From contig NZ_WMID02000016.1 in the NCBI RefSeq assembly GCF_009711165.2, forward strand, positions 78,770-142,769: DNA of 64,000 nucleotides. Reading direction: 5' to 3'. The stretch comes from Flavobacterium sp. MC2016-06. Lineage in GTDB: Bacteria; Bacteroidota; Bacteroidia; Flavobacteriales; Flavobacteriaceae. Position 1 is the first letter of the stretch. Each line of letters opens with the position of its first letter. Positions 26,883 to 35,943 of this stretch are shown one piece after another. Position numbers and translations under genes: made by a program. The notes beneath the pieces were generated by a model. The model was not told the origin of the DNA. It did no database searches and saw nothing but the letters and a program-made list of their open reading frames with translations.

Positions 26883-27224
26883 TTATTTTGCTGCAGGTGC
26901 TGCCGGAGCAGGAGTTCCTTGTGCCGGAGCTGCTGGAGTATTTGCTGCAGGAGCTTCCGTTTTTTCTATAATTTTAGAATCTGTATCGCTTAATGATCCT
27001 GTAAAGCTTAAACTTGAAAGTAAGATTAAAGCAATTAAGATAGTAGCCAGTGTCCAAGTACTTTTATCTAAAAAGTCAGTTGTTTTTTGTACTCCACCTA
27101 ACATTTGAGTTCCGCTGATAGTAGAAGATAATCCTCCTCCTTTTGGGTTTTGAACCATGATTACTACGATCAATAGAAAGCAAACTATTGTGATTAAAAC
27201 TAGAAAAATTGCAAATGTGCTCAT
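26883..27224 (-). CDS. secG: Preprotein translocase subunit SecG
   Basis: 113 residues. Two membrane helices (about 3-23 and 58-76) flank the family signature VVIMVQNPKGGGLSSTISG and a MLGGVQKTTDFLDKSTW loop. The C-terminal ~30 residues are Ala/Pro-rich low complexity, common in Bacteroidetes SecG. Stabilises SecYE in the inner membrane. Its start is three bases after the stop of the TPR protein, so the two are co-transcribed; a strong terminator follows. Confidence 0.95.
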   Translation of the reverse strand: MSTFAIFLVLITIVCFLLIVVIMVQNPKGGGLSSTISGTQMLGGVQKTTDFLDKSTWTLATILIALILLSSLSFTGSLSDTDSKIIEKTEAPAANTPAAPAQGTPAPAAPAAK

Positions 27225-27227
27225 TGT

Positions 27228-28760
27228 TTAATTATTATTGTTATTTTGTTGTAAAATCTTTATGTCTGAAATACGGTCTGCAAAGAAACTAATTTTTTCT
27301 GGATATTTCAAAATTAATATTTCATATGCTTGTATTGCTTTTGTATATTTCTTTTGCTCTAGATACACTCTGGCTAAAGTTTCGGTCATTAAATAGGAAT
27401 TGTCCTCGTCTTTATTGAGATCAAGCAATACGGTCGAATTTATTGCTGTTGGTTTTATAGGTGGAATTTTTGGATTCGTTTCTATAAATTTATCGATAAT
27501 TTCGGCTTTTTTTTTCCTTTCTTCATCAGCTGCCAATTCGTTTTCAACTGTATCTTCTTCTTTTGGACCTTCTTTTACAGTTTCATTTGAACGGTCAATT
27601 GGCTCAGTTCGGGCTAATTGCAGCCATTCTTGAAACGAATGCTTTTCATTGTTAGAAAAATCTAATGGTTTTCCTATCTCTAAATGTTCTATTGCCGTTT
27701 TTACAGGTTCAGCTACTTCAACGACTTCTTTTTCTTCTTCTTCTTGTTCTTCTTCTTCTTGTTCTTTTTGTTCTTCTTTTTGTTCAACCTCTGTTTTTAC
27801 CTCTTCAAAAATTACGGTTGAAGCTTCTTCCATAGCAGTTACCATAGCTTCTTCTATAGGATCAATTCGAACGGCAGGAATTGCTGCTTCTATTTCTTTT
27901 ATAGCTGTAAGAACATGTTCTTCAATTTCTGGCTCTTCTATTATTGATTCTTCAACTTTTACAGCTTCTTCAAAAGTAACAGATTCAATTTTTGTTACTG
28001 CATCTACAACTGATTGTTCTATAATAGGATCAGCTTGGGTTTCTTCTATATTTGCAGGCTCTTCAAAAGTAACGGTTTCAACTTTCTTTATTGCGTCTAA
28101 AATAGCCGGATCAATATGATTCTCAATTTTAGGTTCTTCTACTTTTACTGTTAATTGTTCTTCAAAAGTAACGGCTTCGACTTTTTTTATCGCATCTAAA
28201 ATAGATTGATCTATTATAGGTATAACTTTTGTTTCTTCTCTATTTTCAGGTTCTTCAAAAGTGACTGTTTCGATTTTTTTTACAGCATCTAAAACAGGCT
28301 GTTCGATAACAGGTTCTATTTTTTCTTCTTCTATTTTTATCGGTCTTTCAAAAACAACGTTTGTTGCTTCTTTGATAGAATCTAATATTGATTTCTCAAT
28401 AGGATCAATTCTAATGTCGCTATTTTTCTGAATATCAGTAGGTGAAATTACTTCACTATAAATGACATTCATTTGTAAAAGTTCCTTAAGTTTTTGATCG
28501 TAAAATTTTTCTTGAATCGAAGTGAAAGATTCAGAAGTTATAAAGTCGAACAAAACAGAACGATCTGCTGTATGTGCAGCCGTAACTTTTAGTGCATAAT
28601 TATACTTAAAGCTGCTTTGATTGTAAAGACCTTTTAATCGTAATGCTCTTGCACTTTGAAAATATGGAAATTCATTCAAAACACTTCCTAATGCGTCCGT
28701 TTGCTTTTCTGTAATAGCATCAGGTTTATTTATTAGGTAGGTATAATCTGTTACGTTCAT
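27228..28760 (-). CDS. Repeat-rich protein with C-terminal TPR
   Basis: 510 residues. An N-terminal helical domain (1-~115; NEFPYFQSARALRLKGLYN) is followed by about seven copies of a ~31-residue repeat (121-~335) of the form I-(D/E)-x-(S/A)-(I/V)-LDAIKKVE-(A/T)-VTFEEP. Then comes an extremely acidic Glu-rich segment (~335-355) and a C-terminal TPR-like unit (LARVYLEQKKYTKAIQAYEILILKYPEK). No signal peptide, so cytoplasmic. Sits between lptE and secG in an envelope-biogenesis operon. Role unknown; the repeat number could vary between strains. Confidence 0.8.
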   Translation of the reverse strand: MNVTDYTYLINKPDAITEKQTDALGSVLNEFPYFQSARALRLKGLYNQSSFKYNYALKVTAAHTADRSVLFDFITSESFTSIQEKFYDQKLKELLQMNVIYSEVISPTDIQKNSDIRIDPIEKSILDSIKEATNVVFERPIKIEEEKIEPVIEQPVLDAVKKIETVTFEEPENREETKVIPIIDQSILDAIKKVEAVTFEEQLTVKVEEPKIENHIDPAILDAIKKVETVTFEEPANIEETQADPIIEQSVVDAVTKIESVTFEEAVKVEESIIEEPEIEEHVLTAIKEIEAAIPAVRIDPIEEAMVTAMEEASTVIFEEVKTEVEQKEEQKEQEEEEQEEEEKEVVEVAEPVKTAIEHLEIGKPLDFSNNEKHSFQEWLQLARTEPIDRSNETVKEGPKEEDTVENELAADEERKKKAEIIDKFIETNPKIPPIKPTAINSTVLLDLNKDEDNSYLMTETLARVYLEQKKYTKAIQAYEILILKYPEKISFFADRISDIKILQQNNNNN

Positions 28761-28823
28761 TCTTCTTATTCTTTTATTTATTTTTTTAAATGGATTGTTT
28801 CTTCTTTAAATAGGAGAAAAAAA

Positions 28824-29327
28824 TTACCATTTGGCTAATGATGCAGTAAAAATGTCCTGAGTAATTCTATCGAAGATTTCTTTGATGGCCGCATTTAGAG
28901 TAGCTCCAGATAACTGTACACTTCCATCATAATCTTTATAGAATTCAAATGTTTTTTCAAAATCGTCTGCTTCCTTCTTTTTATTGGTGTATCTAACCAT
29001 AACTCGAATCGATAGACGGTTTTGTGATGCTTGCTGATTAGCAGTCGCAGTCATAGGAGTAGTTCTGTAATCTACAATTTCTCCATCATAAATTAAATCT
29101 CCGCCATTGGTAACCAAGTTTAGGTTGGTTTGCCCTTGTATTAAATCTTGAAGCGCTAAAGTAAAATCTCTATCGATTCCAGGTTCAATTAAGTCGGCAT
29201 TATTATGGAAAAAGTTAACCTGAAAAGTTTTAGCATCAATAGGTCCTGTTCCTGTAAAATTGTAAACAGAACAGCCGCTTAACATAAAAAGGCTCATTAA
29301 TGCGAATAAAGAATATATTTTTTTCAT
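28824..29327 (-). CDS. lptE: LptE-family LPS assembly lipoprotein
   Basis: 167 residues with a lipoprotein signal ending in the lipobox LSGC (MKKIYSLFALMSLFMLSGCS). Mature part matches Bacteroidetes LptE: VYNFTGTGPIDAKTFQVNFF near the start and FDRITQDIFTASLAKW at the end. LptE plugs the LptD barrel that places lipopolysaccharide in the outer membrane. The open frame runs 15 codons further upstream, but ATG 29325-29327 gives the proper signal. Between the sigma-54-type activator and the TPR protein on the same strand. Confidence 0.9.
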   Translation of the reverse strand: MKKIYSLFALMSLFMLSGCSVYNFTGTGPIDAKTFQVNFFHNNADLIEPGIDRDFTLALQDLIQGQTNLNLVTNGGDLIYDGEIVDYRTTPMTATANQQASQNRLSIRVMVRYTNKKKEADDFEKTFEFYKDYDGSVQLSGATLNAAIKEIFDRITQDIFTASLAKW

Positions 29328-29451
29328 AACATTTTGTGAAAATTCCATTTTTTTTGAAATCCCAAATTTCAATTTTTTTTCAAATATAGTAATTTGGAAT
29401 TGGAATTTATATTTTGGAATTTACTTCTATAAAGTTGGAATTTATTAATTT

Positions 29452-30714
29452 TTATAAATCGAATTGTTTGATTTTACGGTATAATGTTCTTTCAGAAATG
29501 CCTAATTCATCAGCGGCAGCTTTACGTTTTCCTTTGTTTTTTTCTAATGACTTTTTAATCATTTCGATTTCTTTTTGTTCTAAACGTAAAATTTCTTCTT
29601 CTTCAATTGTTTCGGCAAACAAATAATTATCGTCTTGTATTTGATAATTGTTTTCTTCACGTGTTGTAGCTGGAGTCATTACAGCTGTTCTTGGTTCTTC
29701 TTCAAAATCTATTTCGCTGTCATTTTCCTGCGATCCGTATATTTTTTGAATTAAATTAGGATTAATGTCTTGCACTTTTGATGAGCCGTTTTTCATTAAT
29801 TCTAAAGTCAGTTTTTTCAAATCATTCAAATCACTTTTCATGTCAAAAAGCACCTTATATAGTATGTCTCTTTCGGTGCTGAAATCACTTTCCTTTTTCT
29901 TATCGCTAATTACCGAAGGGAGATTGCTTCCTTCTGTAGGCAGATACGATTGTAAAGTGGCTAATGAAATGTCACGATTGGTTTCTAAAACTGAAATCTG
30001 CTCGGCTACATTTCGCAGCTGACGTATATTACCATTCCATCTAAATTTTTGTAAAAGCTGTACCGCATCGTCATCTAATCTAAGCGGTGGCATTTTGTAT
30101 TTGTGCGCAAAATCGGCAACAAATTTTCTAAATAATAAATGAATGTCTTCGTTTCTTTCGCGTAATGGCGGTAAAGTAATCTCGACTGTTGTTAAACGAT
30201 AGTATAAATCTTCACGAAATTTTCCTTTTTCGATTGCATTAAACAAATTTACATTTGTTGCTGCAACGATTCTCACATTGGTTTTTTGAACCTGTGACGA
30301 ACCTACTTTTATAAATTCACCATTTTCAAGTACACGAAGTAATCTTACTTGAGTTGTTAGAGGTAATTCTCCAACTTCATCTAAGAAAATTGTTCCGCCG
30401 TCAGCTACTTCAAAATAACCTTCACGTGTACTTGTAGCACCTGTAAAAGCGCCTTTTTCGTGACCAAAAAGTTCACTGTCAATTGTTCCTTCTGGAATTG
30501 CACCACAGTTTACCGCAATATATTTACCATGTTTTCTATGTGAAAGCGAATGTATGATTCTTGGAATGTTTTCTTTACCAACTCCACTTTCTCCAGTTAC
30601 CATTACCGAAATATCAGTAGGAGCAACCTGAATTGCTTTTTCAATGGCACGGTTTAATTTTGGGTCATTTCCAATAATCTCAAAACGTTGTTTTATTGCT
30701 TGAACTGTTTCCAT
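29452..30714 (-). CDS. Sigma-54-interacting AAA+ transcriptional activator
   Basis: 420 residues. The AAA+ core starts almost at residue 10: Walker A GESGVGKE (41-48), the sigma-54 contact loop GAFTGA (88-93), Walker B GGTIFLDE (106-113), sensor REDLYYRL. The C-terminal Fis-type helix-turn-helix is RKAAADELGISERTLYRKIKQF (~392-414). There is no N-terminal receiver or sensor domain, so activity may be constitutive or controlled by a partner. A Glu-rich linker precedes the HTH. Upstream of lptE in the same direction, a conserved-looking envelope neighbourhood. Confidence 0.93.
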   Translation of the reverse strand: METVQAIKQRFEIIGNDPKLNRAIEKAIQVAPTDISVMVTGESGVGKENIPRIIHSLSHRKHGKYIAVNCGAIPEGTIDSELFGHEKGAFTGATSTREGYFEVADGGTIFLDEVGELPLTTQVRLLRVLENGEFIKVGSSQVQKTNVRIVAATNVNLFNAIEKGKFREDLYYRLTTVEITLPPLRERNEDIHLLFRKFVADFAHKYKMPPLRLDDDAVQLLQKFRWNGNIRQLRNVAEQISVLETNRDISLATLQSYLPTEGSNLPSVISDKKKESDFSTERDILYKVLFDMKSDLNDLKKLTLELMKNGSSKVQDINPNLIQKIYGSQENDSEIDFEEEPRTAVMTPATTREENNYQIQDDNYLFAETIEEEEILRLEQKEIEMIKKSLEKNKGKRKAAADELGISERTLYRKIKQFDL

Positions 30715-30727
30715 TTATGTTTTTATC

Positions 30728-30763
30728 TTTTGCCACGAATTTCACAAATTTCACGAATTTTTG
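30728..30763. repeat. Inverted-repeat arm, right-hand mate at 31188
   Basis: TTTTGCCACGAATTTCAC followed by further CACGAATTT repeats. With its reverse-oriented mate at 31188-31224 it frames the GxxExxY gene. Confidence 0.65.
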
Positions 30764-30771
30764 AAATCGGG

Positions 30772-31143
30772 TTAATGAATAATTCTTTTATGTTGTAAAG
30801 TCTTTTTATTAAAGTTAACAATAATTCCTAAATCACTATCTGCTAGTCTTAAATAATTTATTGTTTGGGCTGTATGCTCATCAATAATTTCTTTCGATGC
30901 TTTCACTTCTAAAATGATTTCATTGTAAACTACAAAATCAGCATAGAATTTATGTGCTAAAACAATGTCTTTGTATTTTATGTCATATTCCTTTTCACGT
31001 TCAAAAGGAATATTATGTTTTTTAAATTCATATTCCAAAGCATCTTTGTAAACTATTTCAAGAAGTCCTCCTCCAAGGATTCTATGAATTTCCATACAAA
31101 TGCCAACAATCTTAAAATACTCTTCTTTTCTGTATAATTCCAT
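30772..31143 (-). CDS. GxxExxY family protein
   Basis: 123 residues with the defining GLLEIVY (G26-x-x-E-x-x-Y32) after CMEIHRILGGG, and a later PD-(D/E)xK-like nuclease pattern (FYADFVVYNEIILEVKASKEI), where D and E-x-K could be the metal site. Function of the family is unsettled; a nuclease-like fold is inference. The gene is framed by inverted copies of a TTTGCCACGAATT repeat, as if it had arrived as a small cassette between miaB and the sigma-54-type activator. Confidence 0.88.
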   Translation of the reverse strand: MELYRKEEYFKIVGICMEIHRILGGGLLEIVYKDALEYEFKKHNIPFEREKEYDIKYKDIVLAHKFYADFVVYNEIILEVKASKEIIDEHTAQTINYLRLADSDLGIIVNFNKKTLQHKRIIH

Positions 31144-31187
31144 AATTTGCTTTTTGAAGCAAATTTATCAATTAGAAATAATTTGAA

Positions 31188-31224
31188 AGAAAATTCGTGT
31201 AAATTCGTGTAATTCGTGGCAAAA
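31188..31224. repeat. Inverted-repeat arm, left-hand mate at 30728
   Basis: GAAAATTCGTGTAAATTCG continuing to AATTCGTGGCAAAAA, the reverse-oriented mate of 30728-30763. Lies between the GxxExxY start and the miaB stop. Confidence 0.65.
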
Positions 31225-31230
31225 AAAATA

Positions 31231-32676
31231 TTAATTCATGCTACTTAAGCCTACCGCTTCACCTTTTAAAGTTCCACTAGTGCAGCTTGTGATTTTTACG
31301 TTTACAAAATCACCAATTTTATAATTTTCTTTTGGGAAAACAACCGTGATGCTTTGAGAGTTTCTTCCTGAGAACTCCTCTTTAGATTTCTTTGAAACTT
31401 TCTCAACTAAAACTTCTACAACTTGACCAACAAATTCTTCAGAACGGAACCAAGCATGTTTTTGTTGTAAGTCTACAATTTCTTGTAATCTTCTTGCTTT
31501 AGTTTCTTCTAGAACATCGTCTTCCATTTTTCTTCCTGCTAAAGTTCCAGGGCGCTCAGAATACGAATACATATAACCAAAATTATATTTTACATATTCC
31601 ATTAAACTCATTGTATCTTGGTGATCTTGTTCAGTTTCTGTTGGGAAACCAGCAATCATATCTTGCGAAATCGAAGCATTTGGAACAATTGCTCTAATCT
31701 TATCAATTAAGGCCATGTACTCTTCACGAGTATGCAGACGATTCATTTCTTTTAGGATTCTGTTACTTCCAGATTGAACTGGTAAGTGGATGTGTTTGCA
31801 GATGTTTGGATATTTTGCAATAACGTGTAATATGCTTTCGTGCATATCCTGAGGATTTGAAGTCGAAAATCGGATGCGCATTTTTGGGAAACCAACAGCA
31901 ACCATTTCAAGCAATTGATCAAAATCAACCGCTGTTGCTTTTTGCATTTCAGAAGCATTTACAAAATCTTTTTTCAAACCGCCGCCGTACCAAAGGTAAC
32001 TGTCAACGTTTTGCCCTAAAAGTGTGATTTCTTTAAAACCTTTGTCCCACAAATCCTGAATTTCTTTCATGATACTTTGCGGTTCACGGCTACGCTCACG
32101 TCCACGTGTAAAAGGTACAACGCAAAACGTACACATGTTATCGCAACCACGTGTAATTGAAACCAAGGCAGTAATTCCGTTGCTCATTAAACGAACAGGC
32201 GAAATATCACCGTATGTTTCTTCTTTCGATAAAATTACATTGATAGCGTCGCGGCCTTCTTCAACTTCTGCTAATAAATTAGGTAAGTCTTTGTAAGCAT
32301 CAGGACCAACAACAAGATCAACTATTTTTTCTTCTTCCAAAAACTGACTTTTCAAACGTTCGGCCATACAGCCCAAAACGCCCACTTTCATTTTCGGATT
32401 AATACGTTTTACTGCATTATATTTCTCTAATCGTTTACGAATAGTCTGTTCTGCTTTGTCTCGAATAGAGCAGGTATTTACTAAAACCAAATCTGCCTCT
32501 TCTAAAACCGAAGTTGTATTGTAACCGCCTTGGGATAAAATGGAAGCTACAACTTCACTATCCGAAAAATTCATTGCACAGCCGTAACTTTCTATAAAAA
32601 GTTTTTTTGTATTCTCGGGTTTATTTTCTAAAACAAGACTTTCACCTTGTTTGCTTTCTTCAATAATCTTTTCCAT
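31231..32676 (-). CDS. miaB: tRNA-2-methylthio-N6-dimethylallyladenosine synthase MiaB
   Basis: 481 residues. N-terminal UPF0004 domain with the three [4Fe-4S] cysteines (ESYGCAMN, VNTCSIR, GCMAERL), radical-SAM CxxxCxxC in RGCDNMCTFCVVPFTRGRE, and a C-terminal TRAM domain (~415-481). Adds the methylthio group at position 37 of tRNAs reading U-starting codons. ATG 32674-32676 preferred to a GTG two codons upstream. A well-formed promoter lies at 32710-32741. Confidence 0.95.
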   Translation of the reverse strand: MEKIIEESKQGESLVLENKPENTKKLFIESYGCAMNFSDSEVVASILSQGGYNTTSVLEEADLVLVNTCSIRDKAEQTIRKRLEKYNAVKRINPKMKVGVLGCMAERLKSQFLEEEKIVDLVVGPDAYKDLPNLLAEVEEGRDAINVILSKEETYGDISPVRLMSNGITALVSITRGCDNMCTFCVVPFTRGRERSREPQSIMKEIQDLWDKGFKEITLLGQNVDSYLWYGGGLKKDFVNASEMQKATAVDFDQLLEMVAVGFPKMRIRFSTSNPQDMHESILHVIAKYPNICKHIHLPVQSGSNRILKEMNRLHTREEYMALIDKIRAIVPNASISQDMIAGFPTETEQDHQDTMSLMEYVKYNFGYMYSYSERPGTLAGRKMEDDVLEETKARRLQEIVDLQQKHAWFRSEEFVGQVVEVLVEKVSKKSKEEFSGRNSQSITVVFPKENYKIGDFVNVKITSCTSGTLKGEAVGLSSMN

Positions 32677-32709
32677 GAGCACTTTTAGAAGTGTATTTTA
32701 ATAAGGTTG

Positions 32710-32741
32710 CAAAGGTACAATTATTTGAATGATTATGACAA
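32710..32741 (-). promoter_or_regulatory. miaB promoter (Bacteroidetes -33/-7 type)
   Basis: TTG (32739-32741) - 21 bases - TACCTTTG (32710-32717) on the minus strand, an exact match to TTG-N17-23-TAnnTTTG, about 34 bases before the ATG. Confidence 0.7.
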
Positions 32742-32792
32742 GATGTCAGATGAAGATTTAACATTGTTTTTGTGTTTTTATTTAGCATAAAA

Positions 32793-32820
32793 AAACTCTC
32801 TTTAAAACAAAGAGAGTTTA
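32793..32820 (-). terminator. Terminator of the glp operon
   Basis: AAACTCTCTTT pairs exactly with AAAGAGAGTTT around AAAAC, with a T-run on the minus strand, about 30 bases after the last gene of the operon. Confidence 0.85.
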
Positions 32821-32848
32821 GGTCAACAAATTAAAAATCTAAATAAGT

Positions 32849-33640
32849 TTAGAATAGATTTACATCTAATTGTACTCGAGCGATTTTATTTTCAGGGTTC
32901 CACATTGCGGTTGCTGTAACGGGTAATTTATAATTAAATACAGAAATATTTTTAGTAGCTTTTATTCCTGTATTGACAATTCCGAAACTACTTTCTTCCT
33001 TATTCGTGTATAAAAATTTACGTCCATCAAGTGCAAATGCTGCTCCCATAAAAACACTCAGATTTACTTTTTTATTTCTAATAACTGGATAGCTTAATTC
33101 GGAATAAGTTGAATACCTGCTTTTGTAAACATTATTGTCGTCTAATTGTCGGTCATTTAGACCGCTATAAAGTAATACGTCTATTTCTATTCTGATAGGA
33201 AACGATTCAGGAAAACGATAAGAAGTTCTTAAATCGATAAGGTGTGTAGTTGTGAGTTTATTGTAATTAAAAACTTCAGGATTTTCAATTCCCGTTGTAT
33301 TAAATAAGTCCCATAATCCAATAGACAAGTTGTTTTTTTGATATTGAATATAATAATTTATTTCACGGTATTTTCCATCAAAACCTGCGCCTCCCCAAAT
33401 TCCAACAGTAAAATTTTTTCCTTTATCAAAAGTATAATGAATATTTCCGGTAGCAGTCATGCCGTCATTAATAACAAGACCTCTCCATAAATGGCTTGTT
33501 TCCAGACCTACATTAAAATCTAATCGAGAGGGCTCCGCACTTTCTGCTGCAACGGAACTACTATCCGGAACAGTTGTTTTTTGAGCGTATCCGGTTAGCC
33601 CTATAATCGAGATTATAGAGAAAAACAATATTTTTCGCAT
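32849..33640 (-). CDS. Predicted outer-membrane protein of the glycerol operon
   Basis: 263 residues with signal peptide (MRKILFFSIISIIGLTGYAQ). Mature protein is beta-strand rich and ends in a Phe (VQLDVNLF), as outer-membrane barrels do. The stretch LDFNVGLETSHLWRGLVIND resembles TorF/TIGR02001-like barrels. Starts 25 bases after glpF stops and lies before the terminator, so it is the last gene of glpD-glpK-glpF-x. Plausibly an outer-membrane entry route for glycerol or glycerophosphodiesters, by context only. Confidence 0.7.
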   Translation of the reverse strand: MRKILFFSIISIIGLTGYAQKTTVPDSSSVAAESAEPSRLDFNVGLETSHLWRGLVINDGMTATGNIHYTFDKGKNFTVGIWGGAGFDGKYREINYYIQYQKNNLSIGLWDLFNTTGIENPEVFNYNKLTTTHLIDLRTSYRFPESFPIRIEIDVLLYSGLNDRQLDDNNVYKSRYSTYSELSYPVIRNKKVNLSVFMGAAFALDGRKFLYTNKEESSFGIVNTGIKATKNISVFNYKLPVTATAMWNPENKIARVQLDVNLF

Positions 33641-33665
33641 GATTTTTTAATTTATAAAAAGCAGA

Positions 33666-34394
33666 TTAAAGAAGCATTGTGTATAAGAAAGCGGCGAGAC
33701 TCGCTCCAAGAATTGGTCCCAAAATAGGAATCCATGCATAGCTCCAGTTGCTGTTTCCTTTTAGGATAAGTGAGTGTATAATACGAGGACCGAAATCTCT
33801 GGCAGGATTAATAGCATATCCTGTAGTGCCGCCCAAAGACAAACCAATTGCCCATACGAGAATAGAAACTGGTAAAGCCCCAATCGAGCCAAGTCCAATT
33901 TTGGCATCTGCAACGGTACTTATACTAAGTGTTGGATTTGCAATATAAAAGATGATAAAAACGAGAACAAAAGTTCCGATAATTTCGCTGATTAAATTTG
34001 AAACATTGTTTCTAATTGCAGGTATCGTACTAAAACAAGCAAGTTTTGTGTTTTCGTCTTCGGTTATTGAAAAATGATCTTTGTGAAATAACCACACTAA
34101 GAATGCTCCCAACATGGCTCCAATTAATTGAGCAATGATATAAGAAGCAACCTGATTCCAGGCAAATTTTCCAGCAATAGCCAATCCAATTGTTACAGCA
34201 GGGTTTAAGTGCGCACCGCTTATTGGTCCGGCAACAGTTACTCCTGCAAATACTGCAAATGCCCAACCAGCGGTAATTACGATCCAGCCAGAATTGTTTC
34301 CTTTTGTTCCTTTAAGAACTACGTTTGCAACTACGCCATTACCTAATAAGATAATGAGCATTGTGCCGATAATTTCTGCGATAAATGGTGTCAT
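33666..34394 (-). CDS. glpF: Glycerol facilitator / aquaglyceroporin
   Basis: 242 residues, six membrane helices and both MIP pore motifs: NPA at 64-66 (AHLNPAVTIG) and NPARD at 196-200 (GYAINPARDFGPR), where the Asp after NPAR is the mark of glycerol-conducting members. ATG 34392-34394 chosen; upstream codons are a Lys/Arg-rich run. 28 bases after glpK. Lets glycerol diffuse across the inner membrane for capture by GlpK. Confidence 0.93.
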   Translation of the reverse strand: MTPFIAEIIGTMLIILLGNGVVANVVLKGTKGNNSGWIVITAGWAFAVFAGVTVAGPISGAHLNPAVTIGLAIAGKFAWNQVASYIIAQLIGAMLGAFLVWLFHKDHFSITEDENTKLACFSTIPAIRNNVSNLISEIIGTFVLVFIIFYIANPTLSISTVADAKIGLGSIGALPVSILVWAIGLSLGGTTGYAINPARDFGPRIIHSLILKGNSNWSYAWIPILGPILGASLAAFLYTMLL

Positions 34395-34422
34395 TTTCTT
34401 TTTTTTTCTTTTTGATTTTATT

Positions 34423-35919
34423 CTAATCTTCAATCCATTTTGTAGTTCGTCCTACAGCCTTATTCCAGTTTTGTACCAGTTTATCTACTTCTTGTTTTGG
34501 CATTTCTGGACTAAATACACGATCTATAGACCATTGCTTTTGTAATTCATCTATACTTTCCCAGTATCCTATGGCTAATCCTGCTAAATATGCAGCTCCT
34601 AAGGCTGTTGTTTCAAGAGTTTTAGGTCTAATTACTTTAAAACCAAATATATCAGATTGAAATTGCAGCATCAAATTATTAACAACAGCTCCTCCATCTA
34701 CTCTTAATTCTTTTCCTGCATTTCCAGAATCGGCTTCCATTGATTTTGCTAAATCATATACCTGATAAGCAATTCCTTCTAAAGTTGCGCGTGCTATGTG
34801 CGCATTTGTTGTTCCTCTGGTAATTCCCAGAATTGCTCCTCTGGCATATTGATCCCAATGCGGCGCTCCTAATCCGGTTAAAGCAGGAACAAAATAAACA
34901 CCGCCGTTGTTTGGTACACTTGCTGCTAAAGTTTCAATTTCATTAGATGAATTAATCATTTTTGCACCATCTCTTAGCCATTGTACTGCAGCTCCACCTG
35001 CAAATACGCTTCCTTCAAGTGCATAAGTGGTTTTCCCTTTTATTTTCCAGGCAACGGTAGTAAGCAAATTATTTTTAGAATAAACAGGTTTATCGCCAGT
35101 ATTCATCAGCATAAAACAGCCTGTTCCATAAGTGTTTTTCATCATTCCGGGTTCTGTACATAACTGTCCAAAAAGTGCAGCTTGCTGATCTCCGGCTACA
35201 CCAGAAATTGGGATTTTTGTTGAAAATAGGGTTGTGCTGGTTTCTCCATATATTTCGCTGCTTTGTTTAACTTCAGGCAGCATTGCTCTCGGAATATTAA
35301 ATAATTCCAATAATTCAGGATCCCATTCTAAGGTGTGAATGTTTAATAATAAAGTTCTACTCGCATTAGAAACATCTGTCATAAACATTTTACCACGAGA
35401 TAGTTTCCAGATAAGCCAAGTGTCTACAGTTCCAAAACATAATTTTCCCTGTTCTGCTTTTTCACGTGCGCCTTCAACATTGTCTAAAATCCATTTTAGT
35501 TTAGTTCCTGAAAAATAAGCATCTAATAGCAATCCTGTCTTTTTCTGAATCATATCAGAATGACCTTTTGCTTTTAATTCATCACAATATTTTGCTGTTC
35601 GACGATCTTGCCAGACAATAGCATTATATAATGGTTCGCTGGTTTCTCTGTCCCAAACAATAGTAGTTTCGCGTTGGTTGGTTATTCCAATTGCGGCTAT
35701 TTCTTTTCCTGAAACTCCTACTTTTGCAATCACTTCTGCGGCTGCGCTAATTTGTGAAGACCAGATTTCATTAGGGTCATGTTCAACCCATCCAGGTTGT
35801 GGAAATATTTGTTTATAAGGTCTTTGAGAGAGACTCACAATTTCACCGTCACGGTTGAAAACGATTGCTCTGGAAGAAGTGGTTCCTTGATCCAGAGTTA
35901 AAATTAGTTTATTTTGCAT
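34423..35919 (-). CDS. glpK: Glycerol kinase
   Basis: 498 residues, normal family length. FGGY-kinase motifs: [14 protein letters not shown] at the N-terminus (ATP phosphate binding), [23 protein letters not shown], and [12 protein letters not shown]-terminal [12 protein letters not shown]. Phosphorylates glycerol to glycerol 3-phosphate in the cytoplasm. Second gene of the operon, 24 bases after glpD. Confidence 0.98.
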   Translation of the reverse strand: MQNKLILTLDQGTTSSRAIVFNRDGEIVSLSQRPYKQIFPQPGWVEHDPNEIWSSQISAAAEVIAKVGVSGKEIAAIGITNQRETTIVWDRETSEPLYNAIVWQDRRTAKYCDELKAKGHSDMIQKKTGLLLDAYFSGTKLKWILDNVEGAREKAEQGKLCFGTVDTWLIWKLSRGKMFMTDVSNASRTLLLNIHTLEWDPELLELFNIPRAMLPEVKQSSEIYGETSTTLFSTKIPISGVAGDQQAALFGQLCTEPGMMKNTYGTGCFMLMNTGDKPVYSKNNLLTTVAWKIKGKTTYALEGSVFAGGAAVQWLRDGAKMINSSNEIETLAASVPNNGGVYFVPALTGLGAPHWDQYARGAILGITRGTTNAHIARATLEGIAYQVYDLAKSMEADSGNAGKELRVDGGAVVNNLMLQFQSDIFGFKVIRPKTLETTALGAAYLAGLAIGYWESIDELQKQWSIDRVFSPEMPKQEVDKLVQNWNKAVGRTTKWIED

Positions 35920-35943
35920 GTTAGTAAGTATGTAATTAATATT

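Noticed and set aside
27649..28119. Ser/Thr-rich 156-residue frame on the + strand
   Set aside because: Reverse reading of the Glu/Lys-rich repeats in the minus-strand TPR protein.
30772..31143. Homing or restriction nuclease
   Set aside because: GxxExxY proteins have a nuclease-like pattern but no partner methylase or recognition evidence here.
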